Below are positions 7,324 to 16,975 of a stretch of DNA of 64,000 nucleotides, in pieces. Under the pieces are notes generated by a model, which saw only the letters and a program-made list of their open reading frames with translations, was not told where the DNA came from and searched no databases. The DNA is from Niastella caeni (GTDB taxonomy: Bacteria > Bacteroidota > Bacteroidia > Chitinophagales > Chitinophagaceae): positions 338,735 through 402,734 of the forward strand of contig NZ_STFF01000007.1 in NCBI RefSeq assembly GCF_004834005.1. Direction: 5' to 3'. The translations under genes and the position numbers were made by a program. Positions within the stretch are counted from its first letter, which is position 1. The number at the start of each line of letters is the position of its first letter.

Positions 7324-8645
7324 ATGACCTTTTCCGTTACTTTGGTGCGTTTTACTGCCGGCGCCTCCTGTGTTTGCTCCTGCATCATACCACGCAACAC
7401 CTGCTTCAGCGTATTCAGTTGTTTGAAGATATCATTCTCTGCAGGTTCTCCATGTTGCGTTTGGGGCGATTTAAGATAGAACGACAACCAGTCCTGTACA
7501 CCGTACATGCCTGCACGTTGGGCCAGGTCGGCAAATAACGCCAGGTCAAGTACAATGGGGGCTGCCAGAATAGAATCACGGCAAAGGAAGTTGATCTTGA
7601 TCTGCATGGGATAATTGAGCCAGCCGAAAATGTCGATATTGTCCCAGCTCTCTTTATTATCTCCATGCGGAGGATAGTAATTGATGCGGATCTTATGATA
7701 CAGTTCTCCATAAAGATCGGGGTGAAGGTCGGGCCGCAGAATATCTTCCAGTACACCCAGCTTCGATACTTCTTTTGTTTTAAAATTCTCTTCATCATCC
7801 AGCACCAGGCCATCGCGGTTTCCGAGGATGTTGGTACTGAACCAGCCGTTCACGCCCAGTGAGCGGGCTGCCAGGCCGGGCGCCACGATCGTTTTCATCA
7901 GCGTTTGTCCTGTTTTGAAATCCTTACCGCCGATAGGTGTTTTTGTTTTGTGCGCCAGTTGTACAATGGCCGGTATATCGGTGGTAAGATTCGGAGCGCC
8001 ATTGATAAAAGGAACACCCATGCTTACGGCTGCGTACGCATACACCATACTGGGAGCAATAGCGGCATCATTATTTTTCAGTCCGGCCTCAAAAGAAGCG
8101 ATCGTTTCATGCACGGCCGTTTGCTCCAGGTACTTCTCGGTAGAGCCGGTCCATACGATCACTACCCGGCTCAGGTTGTTTTCTTTTTTGAACGTTTCAA
8201 TATCCTTTTTCAATTCCTGGGCCGCGTCCCATTTGGTTGCAGTTTGTTTAATGAACGTACCATCCAGGTTCTTCACATAATTTCTGTCAAAAACCGCTTT
8301 CATGGGTTTTATCGCTTCCAGTTCGGGCCTGATGGCATTCAGCAAATGCTGGTCGAGCACCCGGGCATGACTTGCTGCCTGGAAAACATTATCCTCATAG
8401 ATATCCCATCCGCCAAATACTACATCTTCCAGTGCAGCCAGCGGTACAAAATCTTTAATGAATGGATACCGGTCGCCCTTTCCTTCTCCCAGCTCAATAT
8501 GACCTGTTTGTGTAAACGATCCGATTGGTTTAGCCAATTCCTTCCTGCTGGCAATAACGCCTGCGATGGTAGTAGAGGCTACAGCACCCAGGCCAGGAAG
8601 CAGGATCCCTAATTTTCCTTCTGCCGGTAACATTTGTTCTTTCAT
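7320..8645 (-). CDS. myo-Inositol-1-phosphate synthase
   Basis: 441 residues from the ATG at 8645 (MKEQMLPAEGKLG); an in-frame ATG at 8690 would add a basic, unrelated 15 residues. The NAD-binding Rossmann motif is near the start (LGILLPGLGAVASTT). Family motifs follow: FGGWDIYEDN, VVIVWTGSTEKYLE, PFINGAPNLTTDIP, GGKDFKTGQT and NYYPPHGDNKESWDNIDIFG, with conserved lysines. It converts glucose 6-phosphate to inositol 1(3)-phosphate in an NAD-dependent oxidation, aldol cyclisation and reduction. This supplies the inositol head group for the CDP-alcohol phosphotransferase downstream. Length and motifs are complete. Confidence 0.93.
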   Translation of the reverse strand: MKEQMLPAEGKLGILLPGLGAVASTTIAGVIASRKELAKPIGSFTQTGHIELGEGKGDRYPFIKDFVPLAALEDVVFGGWDIYEDNVFQAASHARVLDQHLLNAIRPELEAIKPMKAVFDRNYVKNLDGTFIKQTATKWDAAQELKKDIETFKKENNLSRVVIVWTGSTEKYLEQTAVHETIASFEAGLKNNDAAIAPSMVYAYAAVSMGVPFINGAPNLTTDIPAIVQLAHKTKTPIGGKDFKTGQTLMKTIVAPGLAARSLGVNGWFSTNILGNRDGLVLDDEENFKTKEVSKLGVLEDILRPDLHPDLYGELYHKIRINYYPPHGDNKESWDNIDIFGWLNYPMQIKINFLCRDSILAAPIVLDLALFADLAQRAGMYGVQDWLSFYLKSPQTQHGEPAENDIFKQLNTLKQVLRGMMQEQTQEAPAVKRTKVTEKVI

Positions 8646-8751
8646 CCGTATATTTTTTACTTTTTTAATTGGTCGGATGGAACTCCGCATACCTTTTCCA
8701 TTTTTTACACGGGTATGCTTCGTTTCATAAACCTTGATTTTTCTTATATAA

Positions 8752-9744
8752 TTATAACCACTTGTTTAAACGATACCATTGCAATGTTTCCCAGAGCCCC
8801 TGCTTTAAGGAATACTGCGGCCGATAATCCAGGTGCTTTTTTGCTTTTTCAATACTGCATTGCCAGTTGACGGCCGTTAGTTCATGCAGCTTCTCTCTGT
8901 TCAGCACCGGCGTTTTTCCACGCCACCCATTCCATTTTTCCATGGCAAAGGCAAGTCCTTTGATCATTGCATAGGGCACATGCAGCCGCAAGGTCTTCCG
9001 GTTCAGGATCTGTTTGGAAAGATTGGCGAGCTCATATTGATCATAGCTCCCACCATCTGAAATATGGAACGTCAGATGCGATCCGCTGCTGAATAACGAA
9101 TGAATGGCAACCGCAACCAGGTCCTTTACATATACAAAGCTTAGCTGTTGTTCAACCCGGCCGATATACGGTTCTATACCGCGATGAATAGAACGCAGCA
9201 TTATAAAAATATCCCGCTCACGCGGCCCATACACTGCTGTAGGCCGCAGAATTACCAGCGGAAGCGATGACAGTGTTTTTAATTGTTGCTCAGCAAGCAG
9301 CTTGCTTCTGCCATATGCTGTTACCGGAGCAGGCGTTACGTCTTCCGTGATCAACGCCAAACGACTGTTCAAGGGGCCAACTGCAGCCAGGCTGCTCACA
9401 AAGACAAACTTTTTTAGTTTACTTCCCAGGCCTTCTAACGCAGCACTGGCCAGGTTAAAAGCATAGGAGGCATTCACTGTATCGTACATTTGCTGCGAGC
9501 CTGCCCGTGTAGCGCCGGCGGCATGAATAATATATTGACAACCGGTAGCCGCCAGCTGTTTCGCCAACTCATTCACATTGGTGTAATCCAGTTCGCAAAA
9601 TTTGATCTCATATTCTTTCAGGTGACTAATATCGCTGCCTGGCCGCACTGCTGCATATACATCCAGTCTCTGGCGAAGCGCAGCTTCAATAAGGTGAAAG
9701 CCTATGAAACCACTGGCGCCCGTTATCAGTACCTTTTCTTTCAT
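8752..9744 (-). CDS. Extended SDR NAD-dependent epimerase/dehydratase, probable CerR ceramide reductase
   Basis: 330 residues. The N-terminal glycine-rich GASGFIGFH (residues 9-17) binds NAD(P), and the catalytic YGRSK (YxxxK) lies near residue 145. This is an extended short-chain dehydrogenase. It overlaps the GNAT gene by four bases, and that gene overlaps serine palmitoyltransferase by four. In Caulobacter a protein annotated as an NAD-dependent epimerase (CerR) reduces 3-keto-ceramide after Spt and bCerS. The same trio here suggests the same reaction (inference from context). A sugar-nucleotide epimerase cannot be excluded by motif alone. Confidence 0.85.
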   Translation of the reverse strand: MKEKVLITGASGFIGFHLIEAALRQRLDVYAAVRPGSDISHLKEYEIKFCELDYTNVNELAKQLAATGCQYIIHAAGATRAGSQQMYDTVNASYAFNLASAALEGLGSKLKKFVFVSSLAAVGPLNSRLALITEDVTPAPVTAYGRSKLLAEQQLKTLSSLPLVILRPTAVYGPRERDIFIMLRSIHRGIEPYIGRVEQQLSFVYVKDLVAVAIHSLFSSGSHLTFHISDGGSYDQYELANLSKQILNRKTLRLHVPYAMIKGLAFAMEKWNGWRGKTPVLNREKLHELTAVNWQCSIEKAKKHLDYRPQYSLKQGLWETLQWYRLNKWL

Positions 9745-10874
9745 AATTGTTTTTCTAATGCCTTTTCATAAATGCGATAGCGCTTATAAACCCTGCCATT
9801 GATGCTTTCTATACCTTTAGTCATCATTTCATTGTGCTCCAGGATCCAGGATGCTTCCGCTCCCTTCATCTGGCGGGCGCCTACCCGTTTTATAATGGCG
9901 GCATAAAAACAGGCTTCAATACCCAGCTTCCTGTATTCCTTATTCACGCCCAGCGCCAGCACGCGGATCCGGTCGATCTTTTTCATATTGAGCAACAGCT
10001 TGAAGATGCCGGTAGGCAGCAATCTTCCCCGCCGCACTTTGATCAGGATCTGGTTAATATCGGGGATGGCCAGGGCAAAACCTATCTGCTTGCCGTTGTG
10101 TTCCGCTATCAGGCAAAACTGTTCGTCAAGCACCATCTTCAGGTCTTTTGCCAGGTAGCTGAACTCTGCATCTGTCATGGGCACAAATCCCATGTTCTTA
10201 TCCCAGGCTGCATTGTATACTTCGCGCACGTTCCTGGCTTCATGCGCCAGGTCTTTCTTGTTTACAGGCCTTATAGTGATATTCTTTTGCCGCAGCCTGC
10301 TCAGCAATCGCTCTTCCAGCAATAGCGGCCGGTCGCCCACATCCTCTTTGTTAATATTATAAGCCAGCAGGTCTATTTTTTTCTTAAGTGACATGGCTTC
10401 CATCAAAGAAGTATAATACGATTTATTATACGTCATCATGGCAAGCGGCGGTTTGTCGAAGCCATCGATCAGCAAACCGCAGGGTTCATTGGTTGATGGA
10501 TTCACCGGGCCGATGATCGTAGTGGCGCCTTGTTCCCGCAGCCATTGTTCCGCCGTGTTGAACAAAGTACTGGCTGCCTGCAGGTCGTTGATGCATTCGA
10601 AAAAGCCAAAGAACCCATCGGTCGTATTATTAAAGCGGTTATGATTGTTGTTAAGGATGGCAGCGATCCTTCCACTGATAACATTGTCCTTATAATAAAG
10701 GAATAACTGCACCTTCGAATGTTCATGAAAGGGGTGCTTGCCGGGCGTTAAAAGATCACGCTGGGCAATAAAAAGTTCAGGTACATAATTGCTGTCTCCT
10801 TTATACAGGTCATGAGGAAAATCAATGAAAGCCTTTAACTGCTTCCGGGTATAAACGGTTACTATACCGGTCAT
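9741..10874 (-). CDS. GNAT-family N-acyltransferase, probable bacterial ceramide synthase (bCerS-like)
   Basis: 377 residues, longer than a simple acetyltransferase. It has the architecture of the GNAT-like proteins typified by GPVNPSTNEPCGLLIDG and a C-terminal GNAT fold (EHNGKQIGFALAIPDINQ, ALGVNKEYRKLGIEACF). No signal peptide or membrane segment is evident. Bacterial ceramide synthase, first shown in Caulobacter, belongs to this type and N-acylates 3-ketosphinganine. The four-base overlaps with the serine palmitoyltransferase and CerR-like genes make that the best assignment. Substrate chain length cannot be read from the sequence. Confidence 0.82.
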   Translation of the reverse strand: MTGIVTVYTRKQLKAFIDFPHDLYKGDSNYVPELFIAQRDLLTPGKHPFHEHSKVQLFLYYKDNVISGRIAAILNNNHNRFNNTTDGFFGFFECINDLQAASTLFNTAEQWLREQGATTIIGPVNPSTNEPCGLLIDGFDKPPLAMMTYNKSYYTSLMEAMSLKKKIDLLAYNINKEDVGDRPLLLEERLLSRLRQKNITIRPVNKKDLAHEARNVREVYNAAWDKNMGFVPMTDAEFSYLAKDLKMVLDEQFCLIAEHNGKQIGFALAIPDINQILIKVRRGRLLPTGIFKLLLNMKKIDRIRVLALGVNKEYRKLGIEACFYAAIIKRVGARQMKGAEASWILEHNEMMTKGIESINGRVYKRYRIYEKALEKQL

Positions 10875-12097
10875 GCGCTTTCTTTTTTCAGTTTCAATTC
10901 AATACCCAGCATAAGGGCTGTTTCTTTCATTTTCTCTACCGCTTCTTCAATCTGGCTGAAAGAATGCGTGGCCATCAGCGAAAGCCTTATCAGGGATGAT
11001 TCTGAGGGAACTGCGGGTGATACCACGGGATTTACAAAAACACCTTTGTCCTGCAGGGCCTTGGTAAACAAAAAAGTTTTATGATTGTCGCCAATGCGTA
11101 CAGGAATGATGGGACTTTGTGTGTCGCCGGTGTCGAAGCCCTGCTCCTGCAGCAACAGCAGCATATGGTTGGTATTATCCCATAGTTTGTGTATTCGGTG
11201 AGGCTCCTCTTCAATAATATCCAGGGCGGCTATTACACTGGCGGTTGAAGCAGGCGTCATGCTGGCGCTGAAAATAAGCGCCCGGGCTTTGTGCTTCAGG
11301 TAATCGATCACTGCGCTGTCGCCTGCCACAAAGCCGCCCAGCGAAGCCAGCGACTTGCTGAAGGTTCCCATAATGAGGTCGGTTTCATTGGTGAGGTTGA
11401 AATGCGAAGCCGTGCCGGCGCCATTTACGCCGATAACGCCTAACGCATGCGCATCATCTACCATTACGGCGGCGTCATACTTTTCTGCAAGGGCTGTAAT
11501 AGCCGGCAAATGGGCGATGTCACCTTCCATGCTGAAAATACCGTCTGTAACGATCAGCTTAAAAGCATTGGCGGGCAGCAGCTGCAGGCGATGTTCAAGG
11601 TCCTGCATATCGTTATGGCGGTACTTGATCACCCGTGAAAATGACAACCTGCTGCCATCAATAATAGATGCATGGTCGTACTCATCGAGCAACAGTACAT
11701 CTGCACGACCCGACAATGCAGAGAGCACGCCCAGGTTGGCCTGGAAGCCCGTGCTGAAAAGAATAGCATCTTCCTTGCCGGTATAAGCGGCCAACCTGCT
11801 TTCCAGTTCAACATGTAAGTCGAGCGTACCATTTAAAAACCGGGAGCCTGCGCAACCGCTGCCATATTTTTCAATGGCGCGACTGGCTGCTTCGGCTATC
11901 CTTGGGTGGTTGGTAAGTCCTAGATAAGAGTTAGAACCAAACATCAATACGCGCTTCCCATTGAGCACTACCTCGGTTTCCTGTCCTGATTCAATTACGC
12001 GGAAATAGGGATATAGGTCTTGCGCTCTTATCAGGTCTGCTTCTTTAAACAGTGAGATCTTTTGCTGTAGTATATTTCGCATTAAATAACTTTCCAA
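10871..12097 (-). CDS. spt: Serine palmitoyltransferase (alpha-oxoamine synthase)
   Basis: 408 residues. PLP-dependent fold-type I alpha-oxoamine synthase: GSNSYLGL, GSGCAGSRFLNGT, DEYDHASIIDG (His142 stacks on PLP), VDDAHALG (Asp/His for PLP N1) and GTFSKSLASLGGF with the Schiff-base lysine near 248. Relatives are BioF, Kbl and HemA; the following ceramide synthase and CerR-like genes point to serine palmitoyltransferase, which condenses serine with a long acyl-CoA or acyl-ACP to 3-ketosphinganine. ATGs at 12097 and 12082 are both possible starts. It is the first gene of the directon and follows a 265-base gene-free region with a candidate promoter. Confidence 0.9.
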   Translation of the reverse strand: MESYLMRNILQQKISLFKEADLIRAQDLYPYFRVIESGQETEVVLNGKRVLMFGSNSYLGLTNHPRIAEAASRAIEKYGSGCAGSRFLNGTLDLHVELESRLAAYTGKEDAILFSTGFQANLGVLSALSGRADVLLLDEYDHASIIDGSRLSFSRVIKYRHNDMQDLEHRLQLLPANAFKLIVTDGIFSMEGDIAHLPAITALAEKYDAAVMVDDAHALGVIGVNGAGTASHFNLTNETDLIMGTFSKSLASLGGFVAGDSAVIDYLKHKARALIFSASMTPASTASVIAALDIIEEEPHRIHKLWDNTNHMLLLLQEQGFDTGDTQSPIIPVRIGDNHKTFLFTKALQDKGVFVNPVVSPAVPSESSLIRLSLMATHSFSQIEEAVEKMKETALMLGIELKLKKESA

Positions 12098-12124
12098 TCT
12101 TTATAGAATCCAATCTTCGTATGC

Positions 12125-12155
12125 AAAGTTGAAAAGAGCGTCACACAACTTCAAT
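12125..12155 (-). promoter_or_regulatory. Candidate promoter for the sphingolipid directon
   Basis: On the minus strand CAACTTTG (12132-12125) differs by one base from the Bacteroidota -7 box TAnnTTTG and is preceded by TTGA (12155-12152) about 20 bases upstream, as expected for a -33 box. It lies 28-43 bases before the two possible starts of the serine palmitoyltransferase gene. No operator was recognised. Weak evidence. Confidence 0.3.
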
Positions 12156-12362
12156 GTCAGAAAGTCGCCGGAATATGTCTAAAATTCCTTAACTGCATTG
12201 CCAATGATTGAATTAAAAATAATTGCTGACTGCATGAACAAAAGCCTGTGCTGGCTTGTATTGTGCATATTCTATTGATACAATAAATGCATGTAACCAT
12301 GCATGGCTCTTTTCGGGTGAGCCGGCATGGTATATGTCTAAAAGGAATGAACAATATTCGCT

Positions 12363-13280
12363 TTAAACGCTTTTTCTATAGACGGAAGGAGTAATTCCTG
12401 TATAGCGTTTAAAAAATTTGCTGAAGAAAAACTGATCACTGAAATAAAGAAGGTCTGCCACCTGGGCAATGGTCAAAGCAGGGTCGCGCAGTAAATTCTT
12501 GGCTTCTACAATTACCAGTTCATCAATATATTTTCCGGCTGTTTTGCCTGTAAGTTTCTTAACCGTTTGCGTAAGGTATTTGGGTGTTACATATAATCTG
12601 TTCGCATAGAACAGCAGGTTACGTTCAGATTTAACGTGTTTCGATAGTAACCCAAGGAACCGCCATACGATCTCTTCCTTGTGATCATGCACTGCCTTTT
12701 TCTGATTTGAATGTTTGTGGTAAAGACCGGCCAGTTCAAACTGGAACACATTAAAGAAGTGACGTACCACTTCAGTGGCAAACGGATGGTGTTCCCGGGA
12801 GAAATTCTTTTCCTGCAACATGGTGATCATGGTAAGGAACCGGGAAGCGTCCTCTGAAGCCAACCGCAGATGTGTACTGTGGCTATTAAAAAGATATTCA
12901 AATAGATCAATATGCCTTTGTGAAAGACCTGTATCCAACATGAAATCCGGCGTAAACGCCACACAGGCCGCATTACAGGTATTATTAGGTGCTTCGTCAA
13001 ACTGGCGCACTACGTGCGGCGGTATGATCAACATGCTATTCTCATTTATTACCTGCTCTTCTCCATTCAATTGAATGGTTAAAGACCCGTTTAAAACCAG
13101 GGCAACCCAGTAAGAATCACTGCGGAAAGGATATTGAATGAAATCTTTTTTATGTTCGGGTCTGCTTAAAAATACCCTGAGGCCTTCCATATTCCATGAA
13201 TGATCAGAATAGTCATTCATGTCCTTCAGGGGATACAGGTAAACAGCAGAAGTAGCCTTCATTGCAGCGTTAGCCTTCAT
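12363..13280 (-). CDS. AraC-family transcriptional regulator
   Basis: 305 residues. The N-terminal half has a cupin-like ligand domain (LNGSLTIQLNGEEQVINENSM spans part of it; shown here in pieces as INENSMLIIPPHVVRQFDEA). The C-terminal 100 residues are a double helix-turn-helix of the AraC type, ending PALTIAQVADLLYFSDQ and FKRYTGITPSVYRK. It presumably senses a small molecule and activates nearby or distant genes. It is transcribed in the same direction as the lipid directon but separated from it by 265 bases, so its target is unknown. Start at 13280 or seven codons in (second ATG). Confidence 0.9.
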   Translation of the reverse strand: MKANAAMKATSAVYLYPLKDMNDYSDHSWNMEGLRVFLSRPEHKKDFIQYPFRSDSYWVALVLNGSLTIQLNGEEQVINENSMLIIPPHVVRQFDEAPNNTCNAACVAFTPDFMLDTGLSQRHIDLFEYLFNSHSTHLRLASEDASRFLTMITMLQEKNFSREHHPFATEVVRHFFNVFQFELAGLYHKHSNQKKAVHDHKEEIVWRFLGLLSKHVKSERNLLFYANRLYVTPKYLTQTVKKLTGKTAGKYIDELVIVEAKNLLRDPALTIAQVADLLYFSDQFFFSKFFKRYTGITPSVYRKSV

Positions 13281-13483
13281 AGAAAACCAGCTTTAAATCA
13301 TAGCAGTAATAGATTAATCGCATACCTGTCATCTTAGAATGGCAGGAACGGCAGATCAAAATTAACGGGAAAATAACATGGGGGATTGGTCAATTGTTCG
13401 GCAGGTTTGAAAAAAATCTGTTTTTATTTTATTGAGATGCGCAGTGGGCCGGAAACGTTTTATACATCCATTCGTTTCCTTTC

Positions 13484-14128
13484 TTATGGATGTTGTTCCT
13501 CCAGCACCAACAAACTGATGGGCGTGTGCTCCTGTATATAATATATAGACATTTCATATTGCTGCCTGCAAAAGGGCAACAGTTTTTCAATAAAAGGTTT
13601 TGCCATCAACCGTTGGGGAGTGGTTAACAGAATGACCGTGCCTTGTTGAAGAAACCGTTGCATTACCTGGTAAAGCTGGTCAAACTGGTCGGGATCGTAA
13701 TTGATATCACTTAATAATAATACGTCTGCAGTAAGATCGTCGGGCAACTGGTTCCAATCGAGTACCTGGCAGGTAACATGGGGAAGCTGTAAATGCCGGG
13801 CAGACTTAGCCATAGTGGCAACGGCTTCTTCCAGGTAATCGCTGCAGCAAACAGTTTTGGCGTACCGGGCAGCCATAAAAGAGGGGAGTCCGAGACCGGC
13901 GGCCAGCTCCAGCACGTTTTTATTCTGAACCAGTTCGGGATGCTTATATATAAAGTCTCCCATAGCCAGTGCAGCCGGCCATAGTTTTGTCCAATGCGGA
14001 AAAGGGACCTGCGCCTGTACCTGCTTTTGCCGAAAGTAGTTATTCTGTACTTCCTGTGCATTGGGTACAAACAGGTCTATGGTATAACCTGGTCTTACTA
14101 CGTGCTGTAATTGCAGTGATAGGGACAT
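13484..14128 (-). CDS. Class I SAM-dependent methyltransferase (Methyltransf_16-like)
   Basis: 214 residues. The SAM-binding motif I is VLELAAGLGLPSFMAARYA, followed by an acidic end of strand 2 (VCCSDY) and a motif DVLLLSDINYD. The PFPHWTKLWPAALAMGDF entry before motif I is characteristic of the lysine/nicotinamide N-methyltransferase-like group (Methyltransf_16). The substrate is probably a protein lysine or small amine, but nothing in the neighbourhood identifies it. Gene-free gaps of 203 and 91 bases flank it, so it is likely its own transcription unit. Confidence 0.8.
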   Translation of the reverse strand: MSLSLQLQHVVRPGYTIDLFVPNAQEVQNNYFRQKQVQAQVPFPHWTKLWPAALAMGDFIYKHPELVQNKNVLELAAGLGLPSFMAARYAKTVCCSDYLEEAVATMAKSARHLQLPHVTCQVLDWNQLPDDLTADVLLLSDINYDPDQFDQLYQVMQRFLQQGTVILLTTPQRLMAKPFIEKLLPFCRQQYEMSIYYIQEHTPISLLVLEEQHP

Positions 14129-14219
14129 GAATGTTGCGTAAACCTGTAAAGTAAATGCATTTTAAGGTACAGGTTTATAAGAACGGAAAAAAATGGGGAA
14201 GAAAATTTATCCGTTCTTT

Positions 14220-15308
14220 CTAAAAAAGGTTTGAAAGCGATTTACTTTCTATGTTCTTCATTTTAAGATTAAAATCGTTTCCCTGAAACTCAAATAAGGG
14301 TGTTTCTTTGGGATTGCGATTGTACTTGTCAATAAGACCATTGACAGCATCAACTATATATTGATTTTGAAATAACTCTCCAACCCAAAGGTTGTGTATT
14401 ATTTTATACTCGGTAAAAAATTTATTTTCCTCATTTTCCCAGGCGCCGCCGTACCCTTCGCTTAACCAGTTGTAGAAAAGCATTATCTGCTCGTGGTTGC
14501 TTAGCTGCGCTCTGAGTATTTTTAAATATTTCATCTTGCCATCATAGTCAGTTATTGCATTACTGTAAGCAACAAACTTTACCATCAAAAATAAATGCCT
14601 GAAATAGTGACCTAATGAACTTGAATACCCTTTGTATTCTCTAAAGTCAATGGGGAATAAATGATTATCCTCATTTGGTCCGTCTATTATCCTGTTCCAG
14701 GAGCTTGATAATGTATCTATGTCTATATATTCTTTATTCCAGCCCCAGAAGAAAATGTCGAGCGCATGTTTATACTCATGAATGAATGGCAGGTGATCGT
14801 AGTTGATATAGCTTAAAAAAATTTTAAATTCATCTGCCATCGTAACAAAGGCCTGTCGCTTTGTAACTTGTTTTCCGTTTACAACACTAATTATATTAAG
14901 TTCATCAACATTCTCTTTATGTAAACGTAGCATTTCAAAAAACTGGCTTTCAAATTGCTGGACCTTGTTTTGTGTTTCCTTATATAAATGCTCTTTCCTG
15001 AACTGTCTTTCAGTTTGTTTTATCTGGTCGGTGAAGATCTGCACCTGTAATGTATTAGCTCTATACTGCATGTAAAAAGCCAGGCCTGTAACTATTACTG
15101 CCGCCAGGTTAATGAACGGGCTCATTAAGCCGCCCAGGGTGTCGCCAATTTGACCGGTGTTTCTAAAGTCAACATATTTTAATAAAGCAGGGTTGGTAAA
15201 TAGATGTGGCGCAAATGGCGCAAACACGAATAGCGACCCTGCTAATATTAATAAGGTTATTAGGAGTGGGGTGAGGTTGGTTTGATAGTCCTTTTTCTTG
15301 TCTTGCAT
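14220..15308 (-). CDS. putAbiC-type phage abortive infection membrane protein
   Basis: 362 residues. Two N-terminal membrane helices (LLITLLILAGSLFVFAPFAP and INLAAVIVTGLAFYMQY) surround GQIGDTLGGLMSPF, and a coiled segment leads to QFESQFFEMLRLHKENVDEL. This arrangement and the FFEMLRLHKENV motif are typical of the putative abortive-infection family putAbiC. Members are thought to act in phage exclusion; the mechanism is not known. It is a single gene flanked by 91- and 114-base gaps, and its AT content is visibly higher than its neighbours, consistent with horizontal gain. No partner defence gene is adjacent. Confidence 0.75.
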   Translation of the reverse strand: MQDKKKDYQTNLTPLLITLLILAGSLFVFAPFAPHLFTNPALLKYVDFRNTGQIGDTLGGLMSPFINLAAVIVTGLAFYMQYRANTLQVQIFTDQIKQTERQFRKEHLYKETQNKVQQFESQFFEMLRLHKENVDELNIISVVNGKQVTKRQAFVTMADEFKIFLSYINYDHLPFIHEYKHALDIFFWGWNKEYIDIDTLSSSWNRIIDGPNEDNHLFPIDFREYKGYSSSLGHYFRHLFLMVKFVAYSNAITDYDGKMKYLKILRAQLSNHEQIMLFYNWLSEGYGGAWENEENKFFTEYKIIHNLWVGELFQNQYIVDAVNGLIDKYNRNPKETPLFEFQGNDFNLKMKNIESKSLSNLF

Positions 15309-15422
15309 GATGAACTATTTTGTGTCTGTGTAATGTTGTTCGTACGCATTAGGTTCATCAAATCAGACCCGGTTTAACCTTACTATAAGTAACGGAGATA
15401 TGTATATCAAAAATAATGCATC

Positions 15423-16955
15423 TCAGATCTCTTTCAATATTATTAACTCATTTTCTTTTGTATGAAATGTAAGCCGGTTACCGGTAAGCGCGGCTGCTTT
15501 TTTTCCATTGCGTATCAGTTGTACTGTTTTACCCGGCCAAGGGTTTTCCATAATACAGGTACGGCCTTTTTCGCTCTGTATGTTTACATATTCAATACGT
15601 CTATTTTGCAGGCTGCTGCTGATCACAAATGCGCCATATGCGCGCAGTTTGCTGAACCTGGCATTTTTAGTATGGTTCCAGTTGGGAAAAATGCGTATTA
15701 CCCCTTCATAACTTTGTAACAGCATTTCATTAATGGTCATAGGAACAGCTGACAATGTTTCTGTGCCGCCACCGCCGGCTGTGATCCAGCCGTTGGGAAA
15801 TGATTGTAGCGCAATACGATCTTTCAATTGTTGCAGAATATCATCGGGGTCATAACCAACACGAACGGCCGCGGGAAAACAGGTTTCAATACCATTATTC
15901 AATGTATTGCCCCATTCGCCTGCATGCTGCATCCGGTCTTTCCAATGCGCCACATCATTCAGTAATATGTTATTGAATATACTGTCTGTCACCGGTCCGC
16001 AAACGGCGCCGGGGAGTATGAGACCATGAATAGATACTCTTGACAATCCCGTTGTTTTTTTTAACCACTCAGCGGGGCTTCGCTCCACGGGTTTTAAGCT
16101 CAGCCTGCTCCCGGTTTCACCAACAGGGAATGGACTTATGTGTGTAACAATATCCTGCCATTTTTCCTGCCGGGATAGGTCCTTTTTTAAAAACGTACTT
16201 ACTTCAATAATTCCTTTGAATAACATTTTTACCAATCCCAAGGAGAGCGTGGAGTTGAAATCGCCCAACAGGTGGCGCCACTGGCCCCGATTGCGCAGGT
16301 TAGGCATTACTTCACCATAATGGTCCATGTAAATAACATAACGGCCATTCTCCAGCTTCAGGTAATCTTCCCAAAAATCGGCACAAGCCAATAAGTAAGG
16401 ATAAATGCGATTGGCATAACCAGTGTCGTACGTACTATAAAAACGCATCAACATATTGCCCACGCCAAAGACGGCGTTTATTTTTTGGCCAAGAAATTTA
16501 TAACCGCTGTCAATAGTGTTTTCGGTAGTGCCGTACCGTAACAACATTTCTTCGGGCGTAAGCGGCCATCGTGTGGTGCACAAACCCTTTGGGCCAATGC
16601 CCACAGGATAATAGATGCCTTTTACCTGCAGCAGTTCCCTGGCATGCACTTTACCTTTTTCCATATAATCCAGCAATGGTTGATCGTAATTGTCTGTGAG
16701 ATCGATATAATTGCTCGAATAGGCCGCCCAATACGGCGCCTGGTAATTATAGTTAAGATGGTAATCACCACCCCATGCCGAAGAATCTTTTGTTATAAAA
16801 GGGCCCCAGATGCCGGGTGCAAATTTACCGGCGCGTGAAGCGCAGGCAAATAAATACTGGGAGGTATAATAATATTTTTCTATCACCGGATCGTTTACCT
16901 GCACACCTGATCTTTCCCAAAATGCCCGCCACCATTGCTGATGTGCTGAATACAT
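15423..16955 (-). pseudogene. Glycoside hydrolase (GH95-like), C-terminal part of a frameshifted gene
   Basis: 510 residues readable from an internal ATG. It contains the (alpha/alpha)-barrel of a GH95-like enzyme: WWRAFWERSGV, SSAWGGDYHLNYNYQAPYW, and a C-terminal beta domain (LRAYGAFVISSSLQNRRIEY, ENPWPGKTVQLIRNGKK). In the same frame, sequence upstream of the ATG continues the family fold without a stop back to about 17055 (NNDRTNWKEGAIKEAQSLTP), so this is not an independent gene. It joins the N-terminal part at a run of six A. If intact, the product would be a secreted glycosidase acting on a polysaccharide such as one with fucose or galactose. Confidence 0.75.
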
Positions 16956-16975
16956 GGTTTGTATAATAGCGGGGG

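Noticed and set aside
12157..12354. 65-codon minus-strand frame upstream of the serine palmitoyltransferase gene
   Set aside because: No family features; it lies in the promoter region and ends without a partner.
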